DNA of 64,000 nt from Flavobacteriaceae bacterium (GTDB taxonomy: Bacteria > Bacteroidota > Bacteroidia > Flavobacteriales > Flavobacteriaceae): the NCBI GenBank assembly GCA_947457615.1, contig CANGWK010000014.1:1-64000 (forward strand), in the 5' to 3' direction. The translations under genes and the position numbers were made by a program. The notes beneath the pieces are model-generated. The model saw only the letters and a program-made list of their open reading frames with translations, was not told where the DNA came from and did no database searches. Shown one piece after another: positions 23,043 to 33,271 of the stretch (positions are counted from its first letter, which is position 1; the number at the start of each line of letters is the position of its first letter).

Positions 23043-25445
23043 CTAAGTAACAATACTTTTTATCTGTTTTAATTTATCTTTCCAAGTAAGTAACTCCTCT
23101 TTGTGACGCTCAATTGTTTTTCTAACTTCGGTAACAATCGAGTTTTCTTTCTTAGCATTTTTAGTATTTTGAAAAAATTGAATATTATTTTCTAACTGGA
23201 AAATTTCATTTTGAACTTCTTCAATTTTACGCTGGATAAATAATTTTTCATTATCTATTTTTCTACTGTCTTCCGAACCAGAAAGATTACCTAGTTTATT
23301 AGCAAAACGAAGCATGTCGCCTTCTTTTTTGCTTGAACTTAATTTTTCAAATAAGGCATCTAGAATTTTATTGAATTTTCCTTCTATATGTCTTCTATTA
23401 AAAGGAACTCTTCCAATAGTTTTCCATGCTTCAATATGAACTTTAATAGCATCTAAGTCGGTTTTATGATCTCCAACTAATTCAAATGCACGCAATCCTT
23501 CAAGATATTCTTTTTTCTTTTCAAAGGCAGCAACTTCTTCAGCATTTTCCTCGGATTTACTTTCTTTTAATCTTTCAAAATAGTGGTTGCAAGCTGCTTT
23601 AAATTCTTTCCAAAGTGCATCAGAAAATTTTCTAGGTACATGACCTACCAATTTCCATTCTTCTTGAATTTGCTTCATTATTGGAGTAGTGGCAGCAAAA
23701 TCTTCACTTTCTTTTAACTCGTTAGCTCTTGTAACTAATTCTTGTTTCTTGTTTAAATTATCGTTTTGGTCTTTCTTAATTTCTTTGTAAAAAGAATTTT
23801 TAAGAACGTTAAAATTTCTAACTGAAGTTTTGAATCCAGTCCATGTAGCTTCATTAACTTCTCCGGGAACTTTTCCAGTTGCAAAGAACTCATTTCTTAA
23901 AGCTTCAACTTTCACAATTTGATTCAACCAAGCTTGGTGCGAATCTACTTTTTCTTGAGCTAAAACCTCTAATTGTGCAATGATTGCATTTTTCTTTTCA
24001 AGATTATCGTTTTCTTTGGCTCTGAAACCTTCATAAAACGCCTCTCTTTTATCGTGCATTTGTTTGGTTAACTCACTAAATTGTTTCCAAATTTCTTCTC
24101 TATGTTCTCTAGAAACTGGTCCGATATCTTCTTTCCAAATTTTATGTAAATCTTGCAATTCACGGAATGATTTATTGATATCTGGTTCGTTAACCAATTC
24201 GGTAACTCGCGCTATAATTTTTTGTTTTTGATCTAAATTTATTTTGAAATCTATATCTCTTGCCTCTCTATCTAAGTGTAAAAAGTCGTAAAAATTTTCA
24301 ATATGAAAATGGAAGTTATTCCAAACGTGGTTGTATTTATCTTTCGGAATTGCACCTGCATTTTTCCATCGTTCTCTAATATCGTTAAGTTGTTTTAGAG
24401 AATTAGCAATATTTCCAGTTGAATTATTTACTAAATTTTTCAACTCTTCTACAAGAGCCATTCTATTTTCTAGGTTCGATTGTAAGTTATTTTGTAATGA
24501 CTTAAAATGAACATTTTTCTTATCTCTATATTGATTGTATAAGGTATCGAATTTTGTTTTTAAAGGAAAACTGTAGTGAAATTCTTCAGTGGTATCTGGA
24601 TTTTCTGCATGAAATTCATCCTTTTTTTCATCCATAAAATGATGAAATTTAGATAAAAATGCTTTCTTAATTTCTTCTACATGTTCTCTTACTGACATAA
24701 CTTTATCAGTAGCAACAAGAACTTCTAGCTCTTCAACCAATTTTTCCATTGGCAATGCTTCGTAATCTTGCAACGGAATATCGTCTCTACCTTTAACTGT
24801 TTCGTCTTCGCTTTCTTCGGCATTGGCAGCAGCAATTGCGTCCATTGCAATATCGCTTTCTTCTTTTATTTCTGTTGTTACAGGTGTAATTTTTTCCTCT
24901 TCTTCTATAACTGAAACAGTATCTTCAATTGTATCCGAAGCAATTTCTTTAGTTTCTTCTATTTCGGACACAGTTTGCGGCTCTAAAGCAAGTTCAGCTG
25001 TAGCTTCTTCCTCAATTACCTCTCCAACTAAATCTTCTACTTCAACAACTGTTTCTGGAGATAATTCTGCTTCAACTTCCGTATCTGGAACCATTTCAGT
25101 ATCTGGAACCATTTCAACAGGTACTTCTTCTGTTTCTTCAACCAAATCTTCTACTTCTTCAACAGTTTCGAGAGTTAATTCTGCTTCAACTTCCGTATCT
25201 GCTGCAATTTGAACAGGAACTTCTTCAGTTTCTTCAATTAAATCTTCTATTTCTTCAACAGTTTCGGGAGTTAATTCTGCTTCAACTTCAGTTGCATCTA
25301 CCATTTCTTGAGTAGCTTCTTCTGTTGCTAAATCAGTTTCAACTTCTTGATTTTCAGCTGGAATCGTTTCTTGAGATTCTTCCTTTACGTTTCCGTCTAC
25401 CGCGTTTTCGTTAACTGGTAGGTTATCATTCAATTCTTCTGACAT
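23043..25445 (-). CDS. DUF349 repeat protein with acidic repeat N-terminus
   Basis: The 800-residue protein has two parts. The first 210 or so residues are highly acidic and repetitive (EVEAELTLETVEEVEDLVEE-type units). The rest consists of successive DUF349 helical repeats with the W-K-x-x-G-x-V/I-P motif (for example ERWKNAGAIPKDKYNHVW and EEWKLVGHVPRKFSDALW), ending in a coiled coil. DUF349 proteins are common in Bacteroidota and of unknown role. The DNA encoding the acidic part has an imperfect tandem structure at 25062-25300 and an exact 18-bp duplication at 25081-25116. It is a stand-alone gene. Confidence 0.9.
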   Translation of the reverse strand: MSEELNDNLPVNENAVDGNVKEESQETIPAENQEVETDLATEEATQEMVDATEVEAELTPETVEEIEDLIEETEEVPVQIAADTEVEAELTLETVEEVEDLVEETEEVPVEMVPDTEMVPDTEVEAELSPETVVEVEDLVGEVIEEEATAELALEPQTVSEIEETKEIASDTIEDTVSVIEEEEKITPVTTEIKEESDIAMDAIAAANAEESEDETVKGRDDIPLQDYEALPMEKLVEELEVLVATDKVMSVREHVEEIKKAFLSKFHHFMDEKKDEFHAENPDTTEEFHYSFPLKTKFDTLYNQYRDKKNVHFKSLQNNLQSNLENRMALVEELKNLVNNSTGNIANSLKQLNDIRERWKNAGAIPKDKYNHVWNNFHFHIENFYDFLHLDREARDIDFKINLDQKQKIIARVTELVNEPDINKSFRELQDLHKIWKEDIGPVSREHREEIWKQFSELTKQMHDKREAFYEGFRAKENDNLEKKNAIIAQLEVLAQEKVDSHQAWLNQIVKVEALRNEFFATGKVPGEVNEATWTGFKTSVRNFNVLKNSFYKEIKKDQNDNLNKKQELVTRANELKESEDFAATTPIMKQIQEEWKLVGHVPRKFSDALWKEFKAACNHYFERLKESKSEENAEEVAAFEKKKEYLEGLRAFELVGDHKTDLDAIKVHIEAWKTIGRVPFNRRHIEGKFNKILDALFEKLSSSKKEGDMLRFANKLGNLSGSEDSRKIDNEKLFIQRKIEEVQNEIFQLENNIQFFQNTKNAKKENSIVTEVRKTIERHKEELLTWKDKLKQIKSIVT

Positions 25446-25584
25446 TTTTTTAAATGTGTAAGGTTATAAAAATTTTACTCTTTTGGAGGGCTAAAGGTAT
25501 AAATTAGAAGAGTAAAAACAAATAAAAGCTATAGTTTCTGTTTTTTTATTTTGAAATAAATCAGTAATTAAGACACTGATTTTA

Positions 25585-26331
25585 TTATTTATTCCAAATT
25601 TTCCATGCTTTTTCCGCTTGAAAAATTAACATATCCTTTCCGTTTACAACAACAGCACCATTGCTTTTGGCCTTATTTAAAAACAGTGTTTCCTCGGGAT
25701 TGTAAATCAAGTCGAAAGCAATATGTTTATTGGTAAAAAAATCATAAGGAATAGGAGGGAACTCCATTATATTAGGGCTAGTTCCTAGTGGGGTGCAATT
25801 AATTATTATTTGATATTCATCAAATGTTGCGCTATTAATTTGATTATAATTAATTGTATTTTCTTTGGATTCTCGTGACACATTAGCATAAAAAATACCT
25901 AATTCTTTTAATGCATAGGCAACTGCTTTGGCAGCGCCGCCGGTTCCTAAAATAAGTGCTTTTCTATGGTGGGTTTGTAGTAAAGGTTCTAACTTTTTTT
26001 TGAATCCATACCAATCGGAATTGTATCCTTTTAAATTTCCTTTTTTGGTGAAACGGATTACATTGACTGCACCAATGTTGTAAGCCTTTTCTGATAAGGT
26101 ATCCAAGTAGGGAATTATCGCTTCTTTGTAAGGTATTGTTACATTCAACCCTTTTAAATTAGGGTTATTTTTTAAGATATTTGGAAATTCCTCAATGAAA
26201 GGTATATCAAAATTATCATAAGTATAATCTTCTAATAATTCTTGAGAGAATTTTTCATTAAAATATTTTTTTGAAAAAGAATAAGAAATATTCCTTCCTA
26301 TCAATCCGAATTTTTTATTATTTGGTTGCAT
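25585..26331 (-). CDS. aroE: Shikimate dehydrogenase
   Basis: The 248-residue protein reduces 3-dehydroshikimate to shikimate with NADPH, for aromatic amino acids. It has the substrate site NVTIPYK with Lys69, Asp106 in GYNSDWYG, and the nucleotide motif GTGGAAKA at 129-136. Its start overlaps the 3' end of the TonB-like gene (26318-26331), and that gene in turn overlaps the TPR gene, so the three form a tightly packed operon. The end sits 140 bases from the DUF349 start. Confidence 0.95.
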   Translation of the reverse strand: MQPNNKKFGLIGRNISYSFSKKYFNEKFSQELLEDYTYDNFDIPFIEEFPNILKNNPNLKGLNVTIPYKEAIIPYLDTLSEKAYNIGAVNVIRFTKKGNLKGYNSDWYGFKKKLEPLLQTHHRKALILGTGGAAKAVAYALKELGIFYANVSRESKENTINYNQINSATFDEYQIIINCTPLGTSPNIMEFPPIPYDFFTNKHIAFDLIYNPEETLFLNKAKSNGAVVVNGKDMLIFQAEKAWKIWNK

Positions 26332-26857
26332 AAATTGTTATTGGGACTGTATAGGAACACCTAACTTTTTTGCCGTTTTGTTCGCCAGGATTCCATTTAG
26401 GCATTCTTTTTAGAATTCGTAATGCTTCACTATCAGCCTCGAAACCCAAACCACGAATAACTTTAATATCGGTTAAAGATCCGTCACGTTCAATAATAAA
26501 AGAGACAAATATTCTTCCTTTCAATTCCGCTTCTTTCATTTCATCGGTATACTGAAAATTTTTGGAAATATAACTAAAAAATTTATCTTGTCCTCCAGGA
26601 AATTCTGGTTTTACTTCAATTCCTGCAAAATTATAAACTGTATTTAAATTCTCCTCTTGAATTGCTGGCGATGATTCAACTGCAATTGTTTCATCTCCAT
26701 ACGGATCCCCTTTTATGTAATTAATTCTTTCTTCGTAAGGAATTTCTTTAATTTCAACTGCTTTTGGATCTTTTTTTGAAGTAGATTTAGATTTTTTGGT
26801 TTGTCCAAAAGAAATTGCAATTGCAAGTAAAGCAAAAAATAGAAAATTATTTTTCAT
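26318..26857 (-). CDS. TonB C-terminal-domain protein
   Basis: The 179-residue protein has a signal peptide (residues 1-18, ISFGQ), a Lys-rich linker and a C-terminal TonB-type domain: KPEFPGGQDKFFSYISKNF, GRIFVSFIIERDGSLTDIKV and PKWNPGEQNGKKVRCSYTVPI. Canonical TonB has an inner-membrane anchor; here the hydrophobic leader could be cleaved, so it may be a periplasmic TonB-like protein rather than an energy transducer. It overlaps aroE by 14 bases and shares the A of TAATG with the upstream TPR gene. Confidence 0.85.
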   Translation of the reverse strand: MKNNFLFFALLAIAISFGQTKKSKSTSKKDPKAVEIKEIPYEERINYIKGDPYGDETIAVESSPAIQEENLNTVYNFAGIEVKPEFPGGQDKFFSYISKNFQYTDEMKEAELKGRIFVSFIIERDGSLTDIKVIRGLGFEADSEALRILKRMPKWNPGEQNGKKVRCSYTVPITIYATK

Positions 26858-28251
26858 TAGTCTTTGTGCTTAGAAATGTAACTTTGTACTTTTTTCAACG
26901 CCCAAACCTTAGGGAATAATTCTTCTATAATAGTGTGGTTTTTAAAGTTCAATCGTAGACCATTGCTTAAATGAAAACTTCCTTTTTCATTTTCTTTTAG
27001 TAAAAAATTTAACCCCGCCAAGCGGTATTCAATTTCATATTCTTCTGGAAAATATTCTGCTGCCTGCATTAATGTTAAAACAGCAGTGTCAAATTCACCT
27101 AAATGTTGTAATATGTCCACCCAAAACAACCAAGTATCTAATTGGGAATCCCCTAATTCTACTGCCTTTCTAAACCCATATTCGGCTTCTTTATATAAAT
27201 CCATTGCCTTATTTATGGTGGCATATCTTTTCCAATAGGCTTGGTTTTGATCGTCTATAGCCAAAGCTTTGTTGGTATAGTGTAATGCTTTTACATAATT
27301 TTTCTGACGTACATAAAAATCAGTTATGGCAATCCAACCTTTATCCAAGAGTGGATCTTCATGAACTGTTTTATTGTAAAAAGCTAATGCTTCTTTTTTG
27401 TTTCCTAATTTTTCATTGCATTTCCCAATTCGTAATAAAGCGTAAGAAATTGGGTCGTCTAATTCTATTGTTTTTGTGAAACTTTCTATAGCTTCTTCGT
27501 ATCTTTTTAATCGTTCTAGTGCTTTTCCCTTTTCCATAAAAGCTCCTATAAATTCATCATCTATATAAGTGGCAAATTCAAAAGCACGAACTGCATTTTC
27601 GTATTCTTTTAATCCATAATACAAGCGCCCTTTTTGGTGCCAAGCAATTTCGGAATACGGATTTTTATCTACATATTTTTTTAAATATTCAATTGCCGCT
27701 TCGTTTTGATCTAAAAATTCAAAACAATAAACCACATTGTATATTGCCGATTGGTCTTCAAGATCTTCCTCTAAACATTTTATGAAATTGGTTTTAGCCA
27801 GTTCAAAATTGTCCATAAAAAGGTATTCCATGCCAATTAAATTATAGATATCGGTATAATCCTCGGTAAATTCTAAAGCTTCAGTTAACAATTCAACGGC
27901 CTTTTCATGGTCGTCTCTTTTAGAATAAATATTAGCTTTTTGAATATAAATCTCTTCATTATTAGGTTCTAAAGAGTACAATTCATTAAGAAGTTTTTCT
28001 GCTATTTCTAGTTTGTCTTCAAAGATTAGCATTTCAACTTGAACTAGTTTTAAGCCAATAGATTTAGGGTGTTGTTCCAAGCCAAGTTTTAATGCTTTTT
28101 TAGCTAAACTTGTTTTTCCTATGTCCAAGTAGTGTAGTATTATTTCCTCAAATTCTTCCGAATCAAAAAACAGCACTTTGTTGGTTTTCAACATCGATTC
28201 AAATTTTGATAACGATAAATTATAGTCGTCTTCTTCGTGATCTAAAAACAT
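26857..28251 (-). CDS. Tetratricopeptide-repeat protein
   Basis: The 464-residue protein consists almost wholly of about 12 TPR-type helical repeats; examples are NEEIYIQKANIYSKRDDHEKA and AWHQKGRLYYGLKEYENAV. It has no signal peptide and is probably a cytoplasmic protein-binding scaffold. It is the first gene of the TPR-tonB-aroE operon, with a TAATG coupling to the tonB-like gene. The partner is unknown. Confidence 0.9.
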   Translation of the reverse strand: MFLDHEEDDYNLSLSKFESMLKTNKVLFFDSEEFEEIILHYLDIGKTSLAKKALKLGLEQHPKSIGLKLVQVEMLIFEDKLEIAEKLLNELYSLEPNNEEIYIQKANIYSKRDDHEKAVELLTEALEFTEDYTDIYNLIGMEYLFMDNFELAKTNFIKCLEEDLEDQSAIYNVVYCFEFLDQNEAAIEYLKKYVDKNPYSEIAWHQKGRLYYGLKEYENAVRAFEFATYIDDEFIGAFMEKGKALERLKRYEEAIESFTKTIELDDPISYALLRIGKCNEKLGNKKEALAFYNKTVHEDPLLDKGWIAITDFYVRQKNYVKALHYTNKALAIDDQNQAYWKRYATINKAMDLYKEAEYGFRKAVELGDSQLDTWLFWVDILQHLGEFDTAVLTLMQAAEYFPEEYEIEYRLAGLNFLLKENEKGSFHLSNGLRLNFKNHTIIEELFPKVWALKKVQSYISKHKD

Positions 28252-28371
28252 AGATTTTTATTTGAAATAATCATTATAAAAGTAGTTATAATTCTGATAA
28301 ATAGAGTTTTTTTTATTTTTGTTTTGAACAATTTAATTAACAGAAGTTTTTTAATTATGAATTTTTAATAA

Positions 28372-29553
28372 TTAATTATGAATTGAATCCATAACTTCCA
28401 GCATTATTTTGCAACCTTCTCTAATTTCATCTTCTGAAATAGTTAAAGGTGGCGTAATTCGGATGGCTTTTCCTTCAAATAATAACCAAAATAATATTAG
28501 TCCTTTATCTTGGCATTTTAATATCACTTGATTTGTTATTTCAACATCTCTTGTCATGGCTGCAAGCATCAATCCTTTTCCTCTAACTTCCTCTATCAAT
28601 GGATGTATTAATAGTTCTCTAAATAGTTTTTCCTTCTCTAAAGATTGTTTAGCATAGTCTTTTTCAAGTACTTCTTGCAGAGTTGCTAAACAAGCTGCTG
28701 CAATAACCGGATGGCCGCCAAAGGTTGTGATATGTCCTAGTTTTGGGTCGTGGCTCAATAAATCCATGTATTTTTCATGGGCAATAAATCCGCCAACCGG
28801 CATTCCGCCAGCCATCCCTTTTCCTATAATAACTACATCGGGAACAACATTGTAATTTTCGAAGCCAAATAATTTTCCGGTTCTCCCAAATCCAGGTTGA
28901 ATTTCATCCACAATCATTAAGGCTCCAACTTCTTCACAACGTTTTTTTACTTTTGCCAAAAAATCATTTTCTGGTTGAATAAATCCTGCGCCACCTTGAA
29001 TACTCTCTAAAATAATTCCGGCGGTTTTGGTCGTAATTTTTAGGATATCTTCCTCGTTATTGAAAGTTATAAAATCCACATCGGGAATTAAAGGTCTAAA
29101 AACTTGCTTTCGTTCTTCAAATCCCATCACGCTCATCGATCCCATAGTATTGCCATGGTAGGCATTATGGCACGAAATTAACTGACTTCTACCCGTTACT
29201 CTACGAACTAATTTTAATGCACCTTCACAGGCCTCGGTTCCTGAGTTTACTAAATACACTTTATTCAATTCGGGAGGTAAATTCTCTACCAATAATTTAC
29301 AATATTCCACTGCCGGACTTTGGGAATATTCCCCATAAACCATCACGTGTGAATATTTATCCAACTGGTTTTTTATGGCATCATTAACGCGTTGGTTTTG
29401 ATGCCCTAACGAACAAGCAGAAACACCCGCAACAAAGTCGAGGTATTTTTTATTATTTGTGCTGTATATATAAGATCCAATGGCATGCGAAACTTCCATG
29501 CCTAAAGGGTAGGGAGTGGTTTGCGCTTGGTATTTAATAAAATCGTTATTCAT
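28372..29553 (-). CDS. Class III aminotransferase (acetylornithine/ornithine type)
   Basis: The 393-residue PLP enzyme is a class III aminotransferase. It has NSGTEACEGALKLVRR (PLP phosphate region), IVDEIQPGFGRTGKLFGFE with Asp for the pyridine N, and the PLP lysine in VIIGKGMAGGMPVGGF. The family includes acetylornithine and ornithine aminotransferases; the neighbours do not decide the substrate, as no arginine gene is adjacent. A TAAATTTG box on the minus strand lies at 29586-29593. It is a single-gene unit. Confidence 0.92.
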   Translation of the reverse strand: MNNDFIKYQAQTTPYPLGMEVSHAIGSYIYSTNNKKYLDFVAGVSACSLGHQNQRVNDAIKNQLDKYSHVMVYGEYSQSPAVEYCKLLVENLPPELNKVYLVNSGTEACEGALKLVRRVTGRSQLISCHNAYHGNTMGSMSVMGFEERKQVFRPLIPDVDFITFNNEEDILKITTKTAGIILESIQGGAGFIQPENDFLAKVKKRCEEVGALMIVDEIQPGFGRTGKLFGFENYNVVPDVVIIGKGMAGGMPVGGFIAHEKYMDLLSHDPKLGHITTFGGHPVIAAACLATLQEVLEKDYAKQSLEKEKLFRELLIHPLIEEVRGKGLMLAAMTRDVEITNQVILKCQDKGLILFWLLFEGKAIRITPPLTISEDEIREGCKIMLEVMDSIHN

Positions 29554-29679
29554 TAGAATTTCTAATTAGCGGGTAAATTAGAATGCAAATTTAGATAATT
29601 AGAGTCAACTCGAGGTTGTATTACGGTTTTTTTATTATTAATTGATTGATAATTTACTTTAAAATAGTACTATAGTTTA

Positions 29680-29790
29680 TAGAAACAAACCTTTGTGGCG
29701 CTTTGTGTTTCTTTGTGCAACTTTGTGCAATAATAACCACCTCGGCCTTCGGCCACTCCTCCAAAGGAGGAGAATACTCAATCTTTCTCC
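29680..29790. repeat. CTTTGTG word repeat and CTCCTCCAAAGGAGGAG palindromes
   Basis: The spacer between the aminotransferase start and the secA terminator has a run of CTTTGTG words (29690-29735), a CGGCCTTCGGCC palindrome and two CTCCAAAGGAG-type palindromes (29755-29800). None is coding. They look like dispersed flavobacterial spacer repeats. Confidence 0.5.
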
Positions 29791-29806
29791 AAAGGAGGAA
29801 AACAAA

Positions 29807-29840
29807 AAATCCCCAATTGCTTGTCACAATTGAGGATTTG
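29807..29840 (-). terminator. secA terminator
   Basis: AAATCCCCAATTG (29807-29819) pairs with CAATTGAGGATTT (29827-29839) with one G-T pair, and a T run follows on the minus strand. It lies just downstream of the secA stop. Confidence 0.8.
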
Positions 29841-29860
29841 AAATTTATTTTAGAAAAATA

Positions 29861-32800
29861 TTACACTAAAACCCATTCGCCATTAGCAATCATGCCCTCG
29901 GCTTTTTTGAATTTCATAGTTTCTGTTTCACCACTAGTAACATTTTTAATAGTAACCGTATCGTTTCTGTTGATTTTCGGTTGGTCGCGAACAATCGTTT
30001 CCGTCACTTGACGTGGTTGGGTTTGACCCGCTTCTCGGTTTTGTTCGGCAGCCGATTCACTATTTTGAATATCCTCCTTACTTTCAGTATAGTTTTCTTT
30101 TCTTCTAGTTTCTTTAGCTTCCTGAATAGTATTTTGTTTTGGTAAATCTCCTTTAAATAAGAAAGAAATCACTTCTTTATTTACACCATCCAACATGTTT
30201 CTAAACAAGTTAAAAGCTTCTAATTTATAAATAAGTAAAGGATCTTTTTGTTCGTGTACCGCTAATTGAACCGAAGTTTTCAATTCGTCCATTTTGCGTA
30301 AGTGTTTTTTCCAAGCTTCATCAACAATGGCTAAAGTGATATTCTTCTCGAAGTCGGCCACTAATTGAGTTCCTTCTGTATCGAATGCTCTCTTTAAATC
30401 GGTAACTACATTCAGCGATTTTAATCCATCGGTAAACGGAACTACAATTCGCTCGTATTGGTTGTTAGGATTTTTATAAACATCGGTAATAATTGGCATT
30501 GCCTCACGAGCACTACGCGCCGTTTTCTCGGTGTAGTATTCCATTGCTGCTTTGTATACTTTCCCGGTTAATTCCATTTCATTCAATTTCTCGAAATCTG
30601 ATGCACTAACAGGAGAAGTAAATGAGAAATAACGGATTAATTCAAATTCGAAATTTTTGAAATCACTTTTAGCTTTGTTGTCACTAACGATTACTTCACA
30701 AGTGTCGTACATCATATTGGCAATATCCAGTTTCAAACGTTCTCCATGCAAAGCATGACGACGGCGTTTGTATACTACTTCTCTTTGGGCATTCATAACG
30801 TCGTCGTATTCTAACAAACGTTTACGAGTTCCAAAGTTATTTTCTTCGACTTTTTTCTGAGCTCTCTCGATAGATTTAGTCATCATCGAATGCTGAATAA
30901 CTTCACCTTCTTTCAATCCCATTCTATCCATCACTTTGGCAACTCTTTCAGAACCAAAAAGACGCATCAAGTTATCTTCCAAAGACACATAAAACTGCGA
31001 ACTTCCAGGATCTCCTTGACGACCTGCACGACCACGTAACTGACGGTCTACACGACGTGAATCGTGACGCTCGGTACCAATAATTGCTAAACCACCTGCT
31101 GCTTTCACTTCTGGAGTTAACTTGATATCGGTTCCACGACCAGCCATATTGGTTGCGATAGTTACCACACCAGGTTTTCCTGCTTCGGCAACAATATCAG
31201 CTTCTTTTTTGTGCATTTTTGCATTCAATACGTTGTGAGCAACACCACGCATTTTCAACATTCGACTTAACAATTCGGAAATTTCTACTGATGTAGTACC
31301 AATTAATACAGGTCTTCCAGACGCCGATAGTTGCGTTACATCTTCAATAACTGCATTGAATTTTTCACGAACCGAACGGTAAATTAAATCTTCTTTATCT
31401 AAACGTGACATTCCTCTGTTGGTTGGAATTTCAACAACGTCTAATTTATAAATTTCCCAAAGTTCTCCTGCTTCCGTTACTGCTGTTCCTGTCATACCGG
31501 CAAGTTTGCTGTACATACGGAAGTAATTTTGTAATGTAATTGTTGCAAAAGTTTGGGTTGCTGCCTCAATAGTAACCTGCTCTTTGGCTTCAATAGCTTG
31601 GTGTAATCCGTCCGAATAACGACGACCATCCATGATACGACCCGTTTGCTCATCAACAATCATGATTTTGTTTTCCATGATTACATATTCCACATCTTTT
31701 TCAAAAAGGGTATAGGCTTTAAGTAACTGCGTGAGGGTGTGAATACGTTCCGATTTGATTCCGAAATCCTGAAACAAATGTTCTTTTGCTTCCGCTTCGG
31801 CATCTTTATCTAATTTTTGTTTTTCTATGTTAGCAATTTCTGTTCCAATATCTGGAAGAACGAAAAAGGTAGCATCGGTATCTTTTGATAAGAATTGAAT
31901 TCCGTTATCGGTTAATTCAACTTGGTTATTTTTTTCTTCAATTACAAAATACAAAGCTTCGTCAACAACTGGCATTTTGCGATTGTTGTCGCTCATGTAT
32001 TCGTTTTCGGTTTTTTGCAAAAGTTGCTTAATACCTTCTTCACTCAAAAATTTAATTAACGCTTTATTTTTAGGCAAAGAACGGTAGGCTCTCAATAATT
32101 GAAATCCACCCTCTTTAGCGTTACCTTCTTTTATTAATTTTCTAGCTTCTGATAAAAATCCGTTAGCCAATTGACGTTGTAAATTGTAAAGGTTTTCAAC
32201 TTTAGGTTTTAGTTCGTTAAATTCATGACGATCGCCATCTGGAACTGGACCAGAAATAATTAATGGTGTTCTTGCATCATCAATTAATACCGAATCGACC
32301 TCATCTACAATAGCATAGTTGTGTTTACGTTGCACCAAATCTTCGGGCGAATGTGCCATATTATCTCTTAAATAATCAAAACCAAATTCATTGTTGGTTC
32401 CATAAGTGATGTCGGCTTCGTATGCTTTTCTTCTTTGTTCGGTGTTAGGGGAGTGGTTGTCAATACAATCTACAATCAAACCATGGAATTCAAACAAAGG
32501 TGCTTTCCAGGTGCTATCCCTTTTGGCAAGGTAGTCGTTCACAGTTACTAAATGCACACCGTTACCCGTCAATGCATTCAAATATAATGGCAACGTAGCA
32601 ACTAATGTTTTTCCTTCCCCAGTTTGCATTTCGGCAATTTTACCTTCGTGTAAAACGACACCACCAATCAACTGCACGTCGTAGTGAATCATGTCCCAAG
32701 TGATTTCTTTTCCGGCAGCGTTCCATTGGTTAGCCCAATTAGCTTGATCGCCAACCAAAGTAATATAAGGTTTGGTAGCCGAAAGTTCTCTGTCTTTTTC

Positions 32801-33202
32801 AGAAGCGGTTACGGTAATTGTAGCATTATCTTTGAAACGTCTTGCGGTTTCTTTAACCACTGCAAAAGCTTCTGGAAGAATTTCTAATAATACTTTTTCA
32901 GAAATTTCATAAGCTTCTTTTTCTAAAGCATCAATAGCATTGTAAATATCTTCTCTTAAATCAATGTCCGAAGTGTTTTCGGCTTCAATTCTTTTAGAAA
33001 CAATTTCGGCATCTTGTTTTGCACGTGCCTCTTTTATCTTAGCTTTGAATTGGGTAGTTTTATTTCGCAATTCATCGTGAGATAAAGCAATTAATGCAGA
33101 CTCTAATGCTTTAATTTTGGTTATATAGGGTTGTGTAGCTTTAACATCTTTTTCAGATTTATCGCCTACAAATGCTTTAAGTATGCTATTTATGAAACTC
33201 AT
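29861..33202 (-). CDS. secA: Preprotein translocase ATPase SecA
   Basis: The 1113-residue SecA drives protein export through SecYEG. Walker A MQTGEGKT lies near residue 190, the DEAD-type helicase box is EVDSVLIDDARTPLI, and the second motor has MAGRGTDIK and RRVDRQLRGRAGRQGD. Length is larger than the roughly 900 of proteobacterial SecA, as usual in Bacteroidota because of an insertion near 340-500. The tail ends with MKFKKAEGMIANGEWVLV and lacks the Cys-rich zinc motif. I chose the ATG at 33202 (MSFINSILKAF); the frame extends to 33271 without support. A TAAATTTG box lies at 33259-33266. Confidence 0.97.
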   Translation of the reverse strand: MSFINSILKAFVGDKSEKDVKATQPYITKIKALESALIALSHDELRNKTTQFKAKIKEARAKQDAEIVSKRIEAENTSDIDLREDIYNAIDALEKEAYEISEKVLLEILPEAFAVVKETARRFKDNATITVTASEKDRELSATKPYITLVGDQANWANQWNAAGKEITWDMIHYDVQLIGGVVLHEGKIAEMQTGEGKTLVATLPLYLNALTGNGVHLVTVNDYLAKRDSTWKAPLFEFHGLIVDCIDNHSPNTEQRRKAYEADITYGTNNEFGFDYLRDNMAHSPEDLVQRKHNYAIVDEVDSVLIDDARTPLIISGPVPDGDRHEFNELKPKVENLYNLQRQLANGFLSEARKLIKEGNAKEGGFQLLRAYRSLPKNKALIKFLSEEGIKQLLQKTENEYMSDNNRKMPVVDEALYFVIEEKNNQVELTDNGIQFLSKDTDATFFVLPDIGTEIANIEKQKLDKDAEAEAKEHLFQDFGIKSERIHTLTQLLKAYTLFEKDVEYVIMENKIMIVDEQTGRIMDGRRYSDGLHQAIEAKEQVTIEAATQTFATITLQNYFRMYSKLAGMTGTAVTEAGELWEIYKLDVVEIPTNRGMSRLDKEDLIYRSVREKFNAVIEDVTQLSASGRPVLIGTTSVEISELLSRMLKMRGVAHNVLNAKMHKKEADIVAEAGKPGVVTIATNMAGRGTDIKLTPEVKAAGGLAIIGTERHDSRRVDRQLRGRAGRQGDPGSSQFYVSLEDNLMRLFGSERVAKVMDRMGLKEGEVIQHSMMTKSIERAQKKVEENNFGTRKRLLEYDDVMNAQREVVYKRRRHALHGERLKLDIANMMYDTCEVIVSDNKAKSDFKNFEFELIRYFSFTSPVSASDFEKLNEMELTGKVYKAAMEYYTEKTARSAREAMPIITDVYKNPNNQYERIVVPFTDGLKSLNVVTDLKRAFDTEGTQLVADFEKNITLAIVDEAWKKHLRKMDELKTSVQLAVHEQKDPLLIYKLEAFNLFRNMLDGVNKEVISFLFKGDLPKQNTIQEAKETRRKENYTESKEDIQNSESAAEQNREAGQTQPRQVTETIVRDQPKINRNDTVTIKNVTSGETETMKFKKAEGMIANGEWVLV

Positions 33203-33258
33203 AATTGGGTTTATTTTATTTTTAATATTCCGATTCCGAGGTTTCGGACATAGGAATG

Positions 33259-33266
33259 CAAATTTA
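33259..33266 (-). promoter_or_regulatory. -7 box upstream of secA
   Basis: The minus strand reads TAAATTTG about 57 bases before the chosen start codon. I do not see a well-spaced TTG upstream of it. It lies directly after the terminator hairpin of the DUF2795 gene. Confidence 0.5.
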
Positions 33267-33271
33267 AACAA

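Noticed and set aside
24823..25212. Ser/Thr-rich forward frame
   Set aside because: It is the antisense of the acidic repeat of the DUF349 gene.
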